NCBI GenBank assembly: GCA_947374125.1
Contig: CANCAR010000012.1
Location: 1 to 25,627 of the forward strand
Length of the DNA stretch: 25,627 nucleotides
Reading direction: 5' to 3'
From: Hyphomicrobiales bacterium
GTDB lineage: Bacteria; Pseudomonadota; Alphaproteobacteria; Rhizobiales; Beijerinckiaceae
Numbering within the stretch: the first letter of the stretch is position 1; every line of letters begins with the position of its first letter. The notes below the pieces were generated by a model. It did not search any database. It had not been told where the DNA came from and saw only the letters and a program-made list of their open reading frames with translations. The translations under genes and the position numbers were made by a program. Below, one piece after another: positions 1-8,086 of this stretch.

Positions 1-996
1 GAAGAACTCGTCCCAGCTGTTGACGAGAGCGCATTGGCCCGACGCCATCATCTCGAACTGGCCGTCCCATGTGGCTGCTGTTGATTGCGCAGGCGCGTTC
101 TTCAGCATTTCCTGATACCATTTCAGGCCACGAATACCGGCTTCATCATTACCCGAGAACTTCTTGTCCTTGGTGAAGATCGAGCCACCTTCGTTCCAGA
201 TCGCCTGCGTCCAATCGCACTCAAGCGAATAGTGACCGGACTTGGCCTGAAGACCCGTGCCGTACATCCCGTTGCCCTTTTCCGCAGCGGTAATGGCTTT
301 GACAGCGGCGGTGAACTCATCAACCGTCGTTGGTGGCTTGATCTTGTGCTTCTCCAGAATGTCCTGACGGTACATCGTGATGAAGATCGGAATATCGAAT
401 GGAATGCCGGTGCATTTGCCTTCATATTTGGCAAGGCCTTCCATCAAAGGCTTGGAGAAGTCATCCCAATCGAACCCTGGCAAGGCGAGATCCTTCTTGC
501 TCTTATAGAGCTCGATCGGATCGACAACGTCATTGGCGAAGGTCGCTGACCAGGACTGATCAAGATAATAGAGGTCGTAGGAACCGAGCTGGCCCTGAAC
601 GTCCTGCAACGCCTTGGCGAGAACCTGCTCGAGTGGAACGATTTCGATTTCCACTTCGATGCCGGTCGGATCGGTGAATTCCTTCTTGATCTGGTTCAAC
701 ACAACCGTTGGCGGTGTTGCTTCAGAGGTATAGCGAATCTTTTTGCCTTTGAACTTCGAACCAACGTCTTTGAGCCATTGGTTGAGATCTTCTGCTTGGC
801 CGGCATGGGCCGACGACGTGGACAAATCGCCACGGAAGATGCGCTGATTGCCCAACATGCCTGCGCCAAAGGCTGAGAAGCCAAGGCCAGCCATGCCTGT
901 CTTTTTCAGAAAGTCACGCTTGGTGATACGACGCGCCGCAAAATCGCGCGCCAAATCGGCTAGATAGGTTTTTTTATCATAGTCTTTGAAGCTCAT
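1..996 (-). CDS. ABC transporter solute-binding protein, sugar type (family 1), C-terminus cut by window edge
   Basis: Periplasmic binding protein of the importer whose two permeases lie just upstream. The first 332 residues are visible; the frame stays open to base 1, so the C-terminus is outside the window. The start ATG at 996 follows a strong ribosome site (GGGAGGG, 4 nt away). The N-terminus carries a Tat-like signal, TKRDFLKK, followed by a hydrophobic stretch rich in Gly and Ala; the pair is Lys-Arg instead of Arg-Arg, which Tat substrates sometimes tolerate. The mature part shows family-1 features: a conserved lobe with GTGLQAKSGHYSLECDW and a segment TWDGQFEMMASGQCALVNSW typical of CUT1 proteins. 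The ligand is unknown; the family takes up sugars, polyols and glycerol phosphates, but the neighbouring enzymes handle cyclic amides, so a non-sugar ligand is possible. Confidence 0.9.
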   Translation of the reverse strand, partial: MSFKDYDKKTYLADLARDFAARRITKRDFLKKTGMAGLGFSAFGAGMLGNQRIFRGDLSTSSAHAGQAEDLNQWLKDVGSKFKGKKIRYTSEATPPTVVLNQIKKEFTDPTGIEVEIEIVPLEQVLAKALQDVQGQLGSYDLYYLDQSWSATFANDVVDPIELYKSKKDLALPGFDWDDFSKPLMEGLAKYEGKCTGIPFDIPIFITMYRQDILEKHKIKPPTTVDEFTAAVKAITAAEKGNGMYGTGLQAKSGHYSLECDWTQAIWNEGGSIFTKDKKFSGNDEAGIRGLKWYQEMLKNAPAQSTAATWDGQFEMMASGQCALVNSWDEFF

Positions 997-1042
997 AGTA
1001 CCCTCCCGTTGAAGTTTACGTCTTCTTGTCTCGCCCGTTGCA

Positions 1043-1951
1043 TCACTCTTTTAAGGATCCCAGAGTGAGGCCGCGAACCAGATGCCGTTGAACCAGTAGA
1101 ATAAAGATAAATCCGGGGATGATGGCGGCTGTACCGAGCGCCGAGATAAATCCCCATTCCGAACCGGTGGATGTCACAAAGGTTGTGATTTTTACCGGGA
1201 CAGTGCGGATGGTTGTCGTCAAAAACAGCGACAACAAAAATTCTGTCCAAGAGAAGATGAAACAGAGCACGGCGGTTGCGGCCATGCCACCACGCACCAT
1301 CGGCATGATCACCTTCCGGAACGTCTGCCAGCGCGTCGCGCCATCGATCATGGCCGCTTCATCGACATCCTTGGGTACATCGTCGAAAAAGCTTTTCATG
1401 AGCAGAATGGCAATCGGCAGATTGATCAGAGCGTGCATCAAGATCAGGCCGATATAGCCCATGAAGAGATTGTCCGTGTCCCGCATGCCCAGCGTTTTGT
1501 ACATGGAAACCAACGGAACAATGATCGCTACCGGGGGCATGAACCGCTGGCCGAGCACCCAATTGAGATAGCCATTACGACCCCGGAAGCTCATGCGCGA
1601 AATCGCATAGGACGCAAGCATGGCAATAAAGGTCGTCAGAATGGTCGATCCGACGGCGATGATCATCGAATCGATAATAGTTTGGCGGGAGTCATATGAA
1701 CTGTTGCCGCCTACGCCGAAGGTGTTGCCGCTATCGATCGCGATTTCAGAGCGCGATTGGCCGAGCAGAACAACTTTATAATTGATCGCCGTGGGCTCGA
1801 AATTAAAGACAACAACCTCGTCTTTATTAAAGATCGCGTGCCTCGGCTTGATGGAGGTGAGCGCCCACCAAAAAATGGGGAACATGAATACCGCCACCAC
1901 AGCGATGGCGACGAGATCCCGAAGGCGGCGATACAGCAGCGGCTGTTCCAT
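1043..1951 (-). CDS. ABC transporter permease, MalG-like (CUT1)
   Basis: Inner-membrane permease of 302 residues with about six hydrophobic segments. It has the ATPase-docking EAA loop in the C-terminal half (DEAAMIDGATRWQTFRKV), which matches the CUT1/MalG pattern. The C-terminus ends in RGLTLGSLKE, close to the typical GLTAGAVKG tail of MalG-like permeases. The start ATG overlaps the stop of the upstream permease by one base (TAATG), so the two are translationally coupled. The binding-protein gene follows after 46 bp. No ATPase of the MalK type lies in this operon within the window; it may lie beyond the left edge or be shared with another system. Confidence 0.92.
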   Translation of the reverse strand: MEQPLLYRRLRDLVAIAVVAVFMFPIFWWALTSIKPRHAIFNKDEVVVFNFEPTAINYKVVLLGQSRSEIAIDSGNTFGVGGNSSYDSRQTIIDSMIIAVGSTILTTFIAMLASYAISRMSFRGRNGYLNWVLGQRFMPPVAIIVPLVSMYKTLGMRDTDNLFMGYIGLILMHALINLPIAILLMKSFFDDVPKDVDEAAMIDGATRWQTFRKVIMPMVRGGMAATAVLCFIFSWTEFLLSLFLTTTIRTVPVKITTFVTSTGSEWGFISALGTAAIIPGFIFILLVQRHLVRGLTLGSLKE

Positions 1952-2865
1952 TAAAGCCTCACCCGGAAAAGCTTCATGAACGCCGTCGAGATCAGGATCA
2001 CGAAAATCAGAGTAAGCAGCGCCAGCGTCGAGGCGTAGGGAAACTCACCTGAGAAATAGATGCGGCCCGAATAGGATGTGAGCGTTTCGGTGGCGGTACC
2101 GGGCCCGGAATCCGTCATCACCTTCACATAGTCAAAAATGCGGAAAAGATCGATACCGCGAATGAGCACCGCAATCGCAATCACGCGGGACATCAAGGGG
2201 AGTGTCAACCGGAAGAACGCCTGAATGCTGGTGGCACCATCAATCGCCGCCGCCTCAAATGGCTCCTTTGGCAACGAGCGCAAACCCGCCATCATGATGA
2301 GCACCATGAACGGCGTCCATTGCCAGATATCGGCCAGCAATACGCCCGGCAACGCCGTCGCGCTGTTGGCAAGGATGGGCTTGGCGGGTGAGAGAAGATG
2401 AAGCGCGTAGAGCGACCGGCTCAACACACCAAACGATCCATCCAGCATCAAGAGATACATCATGGCGGTGACGGCTGGCGGGACCACAAGCGGCAACGTC
2501 ATCAGCGCGCGAAGCACGCCATAGCCCTTGCGGTCGGAATCGAGCAAGAGCGCGATGCCCATGCCGAGCACCAGCTGGATGATCAAGGCGAGGCTTGTAT
2601 AGGTCAGGGTGTTGAACAGCGCGTTCCACACGCGATCATCCGACAGCGCTCTGATCCAATTATAGGTAGGATCCCAAACGTTGACACGCGTTGCCGCGTT
2701 CCGCTTATGCATCGAAATCCAGATGGCATAGAGCAAGGGATAGACGCCAAAAACGACCATCATGGCCGTGGCTGGCAACAGCCATGGAAACGGATGTTCC
2801 CCGGATAGAAACTTCGGCAGAGCAAAGAGCCTGCTTTGTTTGGTGCTGACGCCAGTGTCTGACAA
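1951..2865 (-). CDS. ABC transporter permease, MalF-like (CUT1), TTG start
   Basis: First gene of the leftmost operon and partner of the MalG-like permease. It is 304 residues from a TTG start at 2865. I chose this start because an excellent ribosome site (GGGGAGGG, 2873-2880) sits about 7 nt upstream. The reading frame extends upstream to another TTG at 2919, but that would add an 18-residue Arg/Lys-rich head translated through the ribosome site. The protein has about six membrane segments and the EAA loop EPFEAAAIDGATSIQAF near residue 205. The short N-terminus before the first membrane span is normal for CUT1 permeases; it lacks the extra N-terminal spans of E. coli MalF. The substrate is unknown. 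Confidence 0.88.
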   Translation of the reverse strand: MSDTGVSTKQSRLFALPKFLSGEHPFPWLLPATAMMVVFGVYPLLYAIWISMHKRNAATRVNVWDPTYNWIRALSDDRVWNALFNTLTYTSLALIIQLVLGMGIALLLDSDRKGYGVLRALMTLPLVVPPAVTAMMYLLMLDGSFGVLSRSLYALHLLSPAKPILANSATALPGVLLADIWQWTPFMVLIMMAGLRSLPKEPFEAAAIDGATSIQAFFRLTLPLMSRVIAIAVLIRGIDLFRIFDYVKVMTDSGPGTATETLTSYSGRIYFSGEFPYASTLALLTLIFVILISTAFMKLFRVRL

Positions 2866-2870
2866 CAGCT

Positions 2871-2880
2871 TCCCTCCCCT
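2871..2880 (-). promoter_or_regulatory. Ribosome binding site fixing the TTG start of the MalF-like permease
   Basis: On the minus strand the sequence reads AGGGGAGGGA, placed 5 nt before TTG at 2865. No comparable site precedes the upstream TTG at 2919, so this decides the start. Confidence 0.7.
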
Positions 2881-3025
2881 TAGCCTTTTTTGCGTCCGTC
2901 TTTTTATCGTATTGCGCAAACCAGTCTACTGATGAACAGAAAGTCTGAGTGAACAAAAGTAACGGATCGCTTCAAAATTTCATCTAAAGTGATGGCAAAT
3001 TGCAGCGCTTGTCAACCAAGATGAA

Positions 3026-3065
3026 CGGACAAAATAAATGCCCTTCCGGCTTCATCCGAAAGGGC
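3026..3065 (-). terminator. Rho-independent terminator after the cupin gene
   Basis: On the minus strand GCCCTT at 3065-3060 pairs with AAGGGC at 3045-3040. An inner CGG/CCG stem extends it after one mismatch, and the loop is 6 nt. The hairpin is followed on the minus strand by the T-rich tract ATTTATTTTG (3039-3030). It lies about 50 bp beyond the stop of the cupin gene and 175 bp before the MalF-like gene, so it separates the oxoprolinase/hydantoinase operon from the leftmost ABC transporter. Confidence 0.75.
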
Positions 3066-3112
3066 GTGAATAGAGTGATAAAACAGAAAAAAGCGACCGA
3101 AAGATCAGGATA

Positions 3113-3406
3113 TTATTTGAGCTCGATCTCGACAAACGCAATCGGATGCTTTGACGCGTTCATCACATCGTGGCGAATGCCAGCGGGCCTGCGATAGGAT
3201 TGCCCGGCTGCAAGCGGCACCTCGGTGACCTTCTCGCCATCGTGGACGGCGAGAACCCCCTCGATCAGCATGGTGACAAAATAGGGCCAACCATGCTCGT
3301 GCCATCCGGTTGCGGCACCAGGCTCAAAGTCCCACCGCGTGATCCGGCACACCTCGTCGTCAAGTTGGAGCGTGGGCCGTGCCGGAATATCGCATTTGAA
3401 GGCCAT
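3113..3406 (-). CDS. Small single-domain cupin protein
   Basis: A 97-residue single-domain cupin. The second cupin motif, G(X)5PXG(X)2H(X)3N, is matched exactly by GQSYRRPAGIRHDVMN near residues 69-84. The first motif retains the metal-binding pair (GWHEHGW, about residues 35-41), but the usual Glu a few residues later is not seen. Three His ligands could therefore bind a metal. The start ATG lies 4 bp after the stop of the hydantoinase A gene, and this is the last gene of its operon. Cupins this small act as isomerases, hydrolases or ligand sensors; here it may process or sense the ring-opened product. The specific function is unknown. Confidence 0.85.
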   Translation of the reverse strand: MAFKCDIPARPTLQLDDEVCRITRWDFEPGAATGWHEHGWPYFVTMLIEGVLAVHDGEKVTEVPLAAGQSYRRPAGIRHDVMNASKHPIAFVEIELK

Positions 3407-3410
3407 GGCG

Positions 3411-5489
3411 TTATTTTCCCTTGTGTTTGATCACATAAGAGCCGCTGGCATCAAGCTTGGCGGTCCAGCCCGGCTCAATGACGATGGTCGTCGTGATTTC
3501 TTCAATGATCGCAGGGCCTATAATGGTCGCACCCGCGCCGAGCTTCGAGCCATCGTAGATCGGCGTTTTCTTCGCTTTGCCATCGGCGGAGAAGATCGCC
3601 ATGCGGTTGCCCTTGATGGCTTTTGCCACCGGCGTACCGCGTCCGAGTTTTTGCGCGACGGGCTTTGCGACCTTGCCGAATAAAGTCGATTCAATATTGA
3701 CGATTTCCACCGTGCTCTGCCGCTCGGAATAGGTGTAGAGTTCCTCGTGGCGGGTATGGAACGCCTCGACAATTTTGCCGATGGTCTTGGCGCTGACCTC
3801 GAAATTACCAATCTCGACGGTGCATTCATGCACCTGGCCAACATAGCGCATATCCATCGAGCGTTTGATGGCGATCTGAGACTTCTTGAACCCATCGGCT
3901 TCAAGATGCTCCACGCCCTGCTTTTCAATCTTTTTGAAAAGCTTATCGATGCGACCGAACGCGGCTGGATTGTCGAGCCGCTCGGGGCTTGTGGCCATAT
4001 AATTGTATTTCACATCGGAGATGATCTGGCCGAAGGCGCATAAGCCCGAGGCCAGTTTCGGAAGAATGACCGTTTTAATGCCCATGTCGCGCGCAAGCGC
4101 CGTAATATGCGCGGCCGTTGCTCCACCCGCGCCGACCAACACGAAATCACGCGGATCATAGCCGCGTTCCACCGAGACGCGGCGAATGCCATTGACCATA
4201 TTGTTGTTGACGATCGTATACATGCCATAGGCGGCGCGTTCGACCGACATGCCCAGCGGATCGGCAATCGTCTTAAGCGCTGCTTGCGCCTTGGCTTTAT
4301 CAAGCGGCAGCCGGCCCCCGAGCAGTCCATCTGGGTTGAGATAGCCGAGCACCAAATTGACGTCTGATGTGGTGGGCTTTGTACCACCTTGGCCGTAGCA
4401 AGCGGGGCCCGGATCAGAGCCCGCACTTTGCGGGCCAACTTGCAGCAGGCCCATCGAATCGATCCAACCAATCGAACCGCCGCCAGCGCCCAGCGTTTCC
4501 ACCTGAATCATCGGCACACCGATGCGGTAGCGCAGAAAATCGATGTTCTTGTTGACATTGGTCACGCCGTCTTTGGTCAGCGTAATGTCAAAGGACGTGC
4601 CGCCCATATCCACCGTGATCACGTTTTTGTGGCCGAAGGGCTCGCAGACAAAAAGGCCTGCTTGCGGTGCAGAAGCGGGACCAGAATTGATCGCGTAAAC
4701 GGAACGGTCGGTCATCGCCTTGCCGATGGCCAATCCCCCATTCGATTGGAAATAGCGCACCGGATATTTGGCGCCCAGCTGTTTGAAATAGGCGTCAACG
4801 GCCGCGACATAGCCTTTCAGGATCGGGGCGAGATAGGCGTTTGTGACCGCTGTCGAGGTGCGGGTGTATTCGCGGACTTGCGGATAGAGTTCGCTGCCGA
4901 CGGTGAGAATGGCCTTTGGCATCATCTCACGGACAATCTCGGCGGCGCGGTGCTCGTGCTTCATGTTGAGTACCGACCACACGAACGAGATCGCCACCGT
5001 TTCAACGCCCTCGGCGAGGAAGGCGCGGCACGCATCGCGGACATCGTCTTCATGCATCGGCGTTTTGATCGAACCATCGGAAATCACGCGCTCGCGCACA
5101 CCTTTGCGGAGATAGCGGGGCACGAGCATTTCGGCGGCTGGATATTCGGCATCATACCGATAGCCATCTTCTTTGTGGCCGAGGCGAATTTCGATCGAGT
5201 CTTCGTGGCCCGCCGTGCATATCAGCCCGGTCTTGCCGCCTTTGTGCTGGATCAGAGCATTGAGGCCAACGGTTGTGCCATTAATGCACAAATCGCAATT
5301 TGAAATGATCGATTCCGGGCTTTCGCCGATCTCGTCGGAGATCAGTTTCAAGCCGTTGCGGATGGCAAGCGTTGGGTCGGCAGGCGTCGAGAGGGCTTTA
5401 AAGAGGCGGATATGCCCGGTGCTGTCGGCCAGAACAAAATCGGTAAATGTGCCGCCCGCATCAATGCCAAGACGATATTTGCTACGCAT
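3411..5489 (-). CDS. hyuA: Hydantoinase/oxoprolinase subunit A (HyuA family)
   Basis: A 692-residue ATP-dependent amidohydrolase subunit of the HyuA/N-methylhydantoinase A/5-oxoprolinase family, of usual length. It has the actin-like ATPase fold: GIDAGGTFTDF at residues 8-18 (phosphate loop), CINGTTVGLNALI at 68-80, NSGPAS at 268-273, VDMGGTSFD at 293-301 and GAGGGSIGW at 334-342. With subunit B such enzymes couple ATP cleavage to opening of hydantoins, N-methylhydantoin, 5-oxoproline or lactams; relatives include acetone and acetophenone carboxylases, so carboxylation is also conceivable. It follows subunit B after 30 bp and precedes the cupin by 4 bp. The start has AGGAAAG upstream. The substrate cannot be told from sequence; the hydantoinase name is a family label. 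Confidence 0.93.
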   Translation of the reverse strand: MRSKYRLGIDAGGTFTDFVLADSTGHIRLFKALSTPADPTLAIRNGLKLISDEIGESPESIISNCDLCINGTTVGLNALIQHKGGKTGLICTAGHEDSIEIRLGHKEDGYRYDAEYPAAEMLVPRYLRKGVRERVISDGSIKTPMHEDDVRDACRAFLAEGVETVAISFVWSVLNMKHEHRAAEIVREMMPKAILTVGSELYPQVREYTRTSTAVTNAYLAPILKGYVAAVDAYFKQLGAKYPVRYFQSNGGLAIGKAMTDRSVYAINSGPASAPQAGLFVCEPFGHKNVITVDMGGTSFDITLTKDGVTNVNKNIDFLRYRIGVPMIQVETLGAGGGSIGWIDSMGLLQVGPQSAGSDPGPACYGQGGTKPTTSDVNLVLGYLNPDGLLGGRLPLDKAKAQAALKTIADPLGMSVERAAYGMYTIVNNNMVNGIRRVSVERGYDPRDFVLVGAGGATAAHITALARDMGIKTVILPKLASGLCAFGQIISDVKYNYMATSPERLDNPAAFGRIDKLFKKIEKQGVEHLEADGFKKSQIAIKRSMDMRYVGQVHECTVEIGNFEVSAKTIGKIVEAFHTRHEELYTYSERQSTVEIVNIESTLFGKVAKPVAQKLGRGTPVAKAIKGNRMAIFSADGKAKKTPIYDGSKLGAGATIIGPAIIEEITTTIVIEPGWTAKLDASGSYVIKHKGK

Positions 5490-5519
5490 GGGATGGTTCT
5501 TTCCTGATCAATGGGCGAG

Positions 5520-7391
5520 TCAGTGCGCGGCTGCACGGAGTTTGTTGGTTGCAGCCATATCGACGGCAAGGCTTTTGCCGTCCTTGATGACGACGCCATA
5601 ATCTTCCTTCGCGCCTTTCACAGAGACGAGGCCGTTTTTGACATCCCACACTACTTTTTCGACGGAACGCTTGAACGGATGGCCGAAGCCGCCACCGCCC
5701 GGGTTTTTATTAGTAACCGTTTCACCCGGCTTGATTGTGCCGATGATATTGTCCTTGATCACCTCGACCTTGCCGCCGATTTTGCGCTCCAGACGACCGA
5801 CTTTCGACTCAACCATGGCAGAGGACGCACCGGCTGCACCAACGGCTGGAATCCGGCGGCCTTCGCCGAACATGATGAAGGTCATTTCACTGTCCAGAGG
5901 TTCAACCTCCCAGGCTGTGCCGGAGCCGCCACGGAATTCGCCTGCGCCACCGGAATCTTCCATCAAGCCATATTTGTGGATGATGATCGGATAGGAATAT
6001 TCGAGCAGCTCGATATCGCCTGAGGTCAACGCGCCGAAGCAGCATTCTGGGCCAACCGCGTGCCAGCCATCCTGCTTAGGCGTTGCGCCCGCGCCTGAGA
6101 TGATGGTCGCGAGCACCATCGTGACATATTCCTCATCGTGCCGCTTGTCCCAACCTGCGATGTTCAAGCCATTGGCATGGCCCCAGGACGCCGAAACCTT
6201 GGACGGAACAGCCTTCTCAAACGCCAAGCGAACCGCATCCGTCAGCGTTTCCATTGGCGTTGTGGTGCAGTTCATATGAGGAGCGGGTTCTTTGGCGTTG
6301 CAGATCGTGCCCTTCGGGCCAAAATCCAGCGAGACGCACCGGTAGAGCCCCTCATTATAGGGCGGCGGCAATTGCGCGAACATCATGAGGCCGAGATAGA
6401 CGCCAGAATGCGAGTTGCCCTCGTAGGAATTGATGAAATAAGGGATCTGCGGCGGGCTGGTGATGGCGATATGGCACCCGTCCCCCTTGATCGTAACCTT
6501 CGCCTTGATCTCAAAATCACCAAAGCCGTGGCCGGCATCTTCCAAAATGGCGATGCCTTCATAGGTACCATCGGGGACTTCTTTGATCAGCGAGCGCATA
6601 TGGCGCTCGGCCATATCGAGCAATTCGCCGACGCAATCATCAACCTGCGGTTTGCCGTATTTATCGAGCATGGCGAGCAGATTGCGCTCACCAACTTGGC
6701 ACGCGCCGATCAGCGCGTTGAAATCGCCTTCTTGGTCGCGACGAGCACGCATATTGGTGAAAATCATATTGAGCACGTCGTTGCGCGGCTTGCCCTTGTC
6801 CCAAATTTTGACGGGGGGAATCCGCAAGCACTCAGCGAAGATATCCTTGGCGGCCGGGTTGTAGCCAGCGGGAACTGGCCCGCCAATATCGGTCAGATGG
6901 CCCTTGCACACCGTCCAATACACGAGCTTGCCCTTGTAGAAGACGGGCTTGTACATGCAGGTATCAATCGCATGGCTACCGCCAAAGGCCGGATCATTGT
7001 GGAGGATCAGATCGCCCTCGTGGATATCGTCGCCGAAATAGGCCGCAACCGCCTTCATTGCGGGCATCAAGGAGCCGAGATGGATCGGAATATCTTGGCC
7101 TTGCAGGATCATTTCCGGCTTGGCGTTGAAAATCGCGGTGGAATAATCATGCGCGAGGTTGAATACGCTGGAGCGCGCGGTTTTTTCAAGCGCGAGCGTC
7201 ATTTCGCGCTGCGTCGTTTCCAACACGCCCCGAACGACCGATAGCGTGATCGGATCAAGTTTACGGCGCGTCGCTGCGGCTTTCACCGCTTTGGTTTTGA
7301 GGGATGGCTTGAGAGAAGCTTTCGACTTTGATGGCGTTTTGGCCGCAGCTTTTGACTTAGCGGCAATCTTTTTTGTCTTTGCAGCTTTCAT
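5520..7391 (-). CDS. hyuB: Hydantoinase/oxoprolinase subunit B (HyuB family) with Lys/Ala-rich N-terminal extension
   Basis: A 623-residue partner of HyuA. The family core begins near residue 45 at LDPITLSVVRGVLETTQREM and shows typical landmarks: HNDPAFGGSHAID, CKGHLTDIGGPVPAG, AECLRIPPVKI, and near the C-terminus GGGGFGHPF. Ahead of the core lies an unusual 44-residue head made mainly of Lys, Ala, Ser and Thr (MKAAKTKKIAAKSKAAAK and so on), like the basic tails of histone H1-like proteins. The start at 7391 is supported by GGGAAGGAAA 8 nt upstream, so the extension is probably translated. The gene follows bioY after an 89-bp gap holding a strong hairpin, and is followed by hyuA. It functions with HyuA in the cytoplasm in ATP-dependent ring opening; the substrate is unknown. 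Confidence 0.92.
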   Translation of the reverse strand: MKAAKTKKIAAKSKAAAKTPSKSKASLKPSLKTKAVKAAATRRKLDPITLSVVRGVLETTQREMTLALEKTARSSVFNLAHDYSTAIFNAKPEMILQGQDIPIHLGSLMPAMKAVAAYFGDDIHEGDLILHNDPAFGGSHAIDTCMYKPVFYKGKLVYWTVCKGHLTDIGGPVPAGYNPAAKDIFAECLRIPPVKIWDKGKPRNDVLNMIFTNMRARRDQEGDFNALIGACQVGERNLLAMLDKYGKPQVDDCVGELLDMAERHMRSLIKEVPDGTYEGIAILEDAGHGFGDFEIKAKVTIKGDGCHIAITSPPQIPYFINSYEGNSHSGVYLGLMMFAQLPPPYNEGLYRCVSLDFGPKGTICNAKEPAPHMNCTTTPMETLTDAVRLAFEKAVPSKVSASWGHANGLNIAGWDKRHDEEYVTMVLATIISGAGATPKQDGWHAVGPECCFGALTSGDIELLEYSYPIIIHKYGLMEDSGGAGEFRGGSGTAWEVEPLDSEMTFIMFGEGRRIPAVGAAGASSAMVESKVGRLERKIGGKVEVIKDNIIGTIKPGETVTNKNPGGGGFGHPFKRSVEKVVWDVKNGLVSVKGAKEDYGVVIKDGKSLAVDMAATNKLRAAAH

Positions 7392-7428
7392 CGATCATTT
7401 CCTTCCCATTATTCCACATTGGTTGTCC

Positions 7429-7454
7429 GGCTTCCCGCGCGGACGCGAGAAGCC
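7429..7454 (-). promoter_or_regulatory. Stable intercistronic hairpin between bioY and hyuB
   Basis: In the minus-strand transcript GGCUUC-U-CGCG pairs with CGCG-G-GAAGCC around a UCCG tetraloop, giving an 11-pair stem that includes one U-G pair. No U-tract follows, so it does not look like a terminator. It could protect or separate mRNA segments so that hyuBA is expressed at a level different from the upstream genes. Confidence 0.55.
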
Positions 7455-7480
7455 TCTGCTTTTGGAAGTGTTTAAGTGTA

Positions 7481-8056
7481 TCAGGCCGTCTGATCGGTAT
7501 CTCGGGCGGTAAAGCGGCGAACCAAAGGCAGCGACGCGGTTGCCAATGCAATCTTCAACGCTTCGGCTGGCAAGAAGGGCACAACACCAACCATCAGCGC
7601 CTTTTCAAAACCGATCAGCGTCGAAAGCCAGGCAACGCCAAGACCCAAAATCGCCAGATCGCCCACCACAAAGACGGCAAGGGCTGCAGGCAAAGTGCGA
7701 GCCAAACCACGCTCAACGGCGAAGGACACCAAAAGCGCGGACACGAGGAAGCCAATCAGATAGCCGCCCGTTGGGCCGGCCATGAAGGCAAGACCTGCTC
7801 CGGTCGAAAACACTGGCAAGCCGACAGCGCCTTCGAGCAAATAGGCGAATACGGTCAGACCCGCGAGCCGCGTGCCGGCATGTGCGCCGATCAGCAGCAC
7901 GACGAGCGTTTGCATGGTCATCGGCACAGGCCAAAATGGGACCTGTACTTTAGCAGAGACGGCCAACAGCGCCGAGCCCAAGAGAACGAGTACGGCTTTT
8001 TGGGTCAAGGTTTGTTCGCCGGTACGGCCGAACAAGGTAGCGAATGTCGTTTGCAT
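7481..8056 (-). CDS. bioY: Biotin transporter BioY
   Basis: A 191-residue integral membrane protein of the BioY family, the biotin-specific S component of ECF transporters, which also occurs alone in many alphaproteobacteria. It has about six hydrophobic segments and family landmarks: VQVPFWPVPMTMQTLVVLL near residues 38-56, then GLPVFSTGAGLAFMAGPTGGYLIGF. I chose ATG at 8056, with AAGGAG 8 nt upstream, over the TTG one codon earlier. There is no BioM or BioN ATPase/T component nearby. It lies inside the operon encoding a biotin carboxylase and a biotinyl carrier protein, so it plausibly secures biotin for that enzyme. Confidence 0.93.
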   Translation of the reverse strand: MQTTFATLFGRTGEQTLTQKAVLVLLGSALLAVSAKVQVPFWPVPMTMQTLVVLLIGAHAGTRLAGLTVFAYLLEGAVGLPVFSTGAGLAFMAGPTGGYLIGFLVSALLVSFAVERGLARTLPAALAVFVVGDLAILGLGVAWLSTLIGFEKALMVGVVPFLPAEALKIALATASLPLVRRFTARDTDQTA

Positions 8057-8086
8057 CAAAGTAACTCCTTCAAAGGGGTTCGGATA

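Noticed and set aside
4389..5303. Open frame of 304 codons on the plus strand
   Set aside because: It is antisense to hyuA with no domain and no ribosome site of note.
6138..7244. Long open frame (368 codons) on the plus strand
   Set aside because: It lies wholly opposite hyuB, has no recognisable domain, and is explained by codon bias of the real gene.
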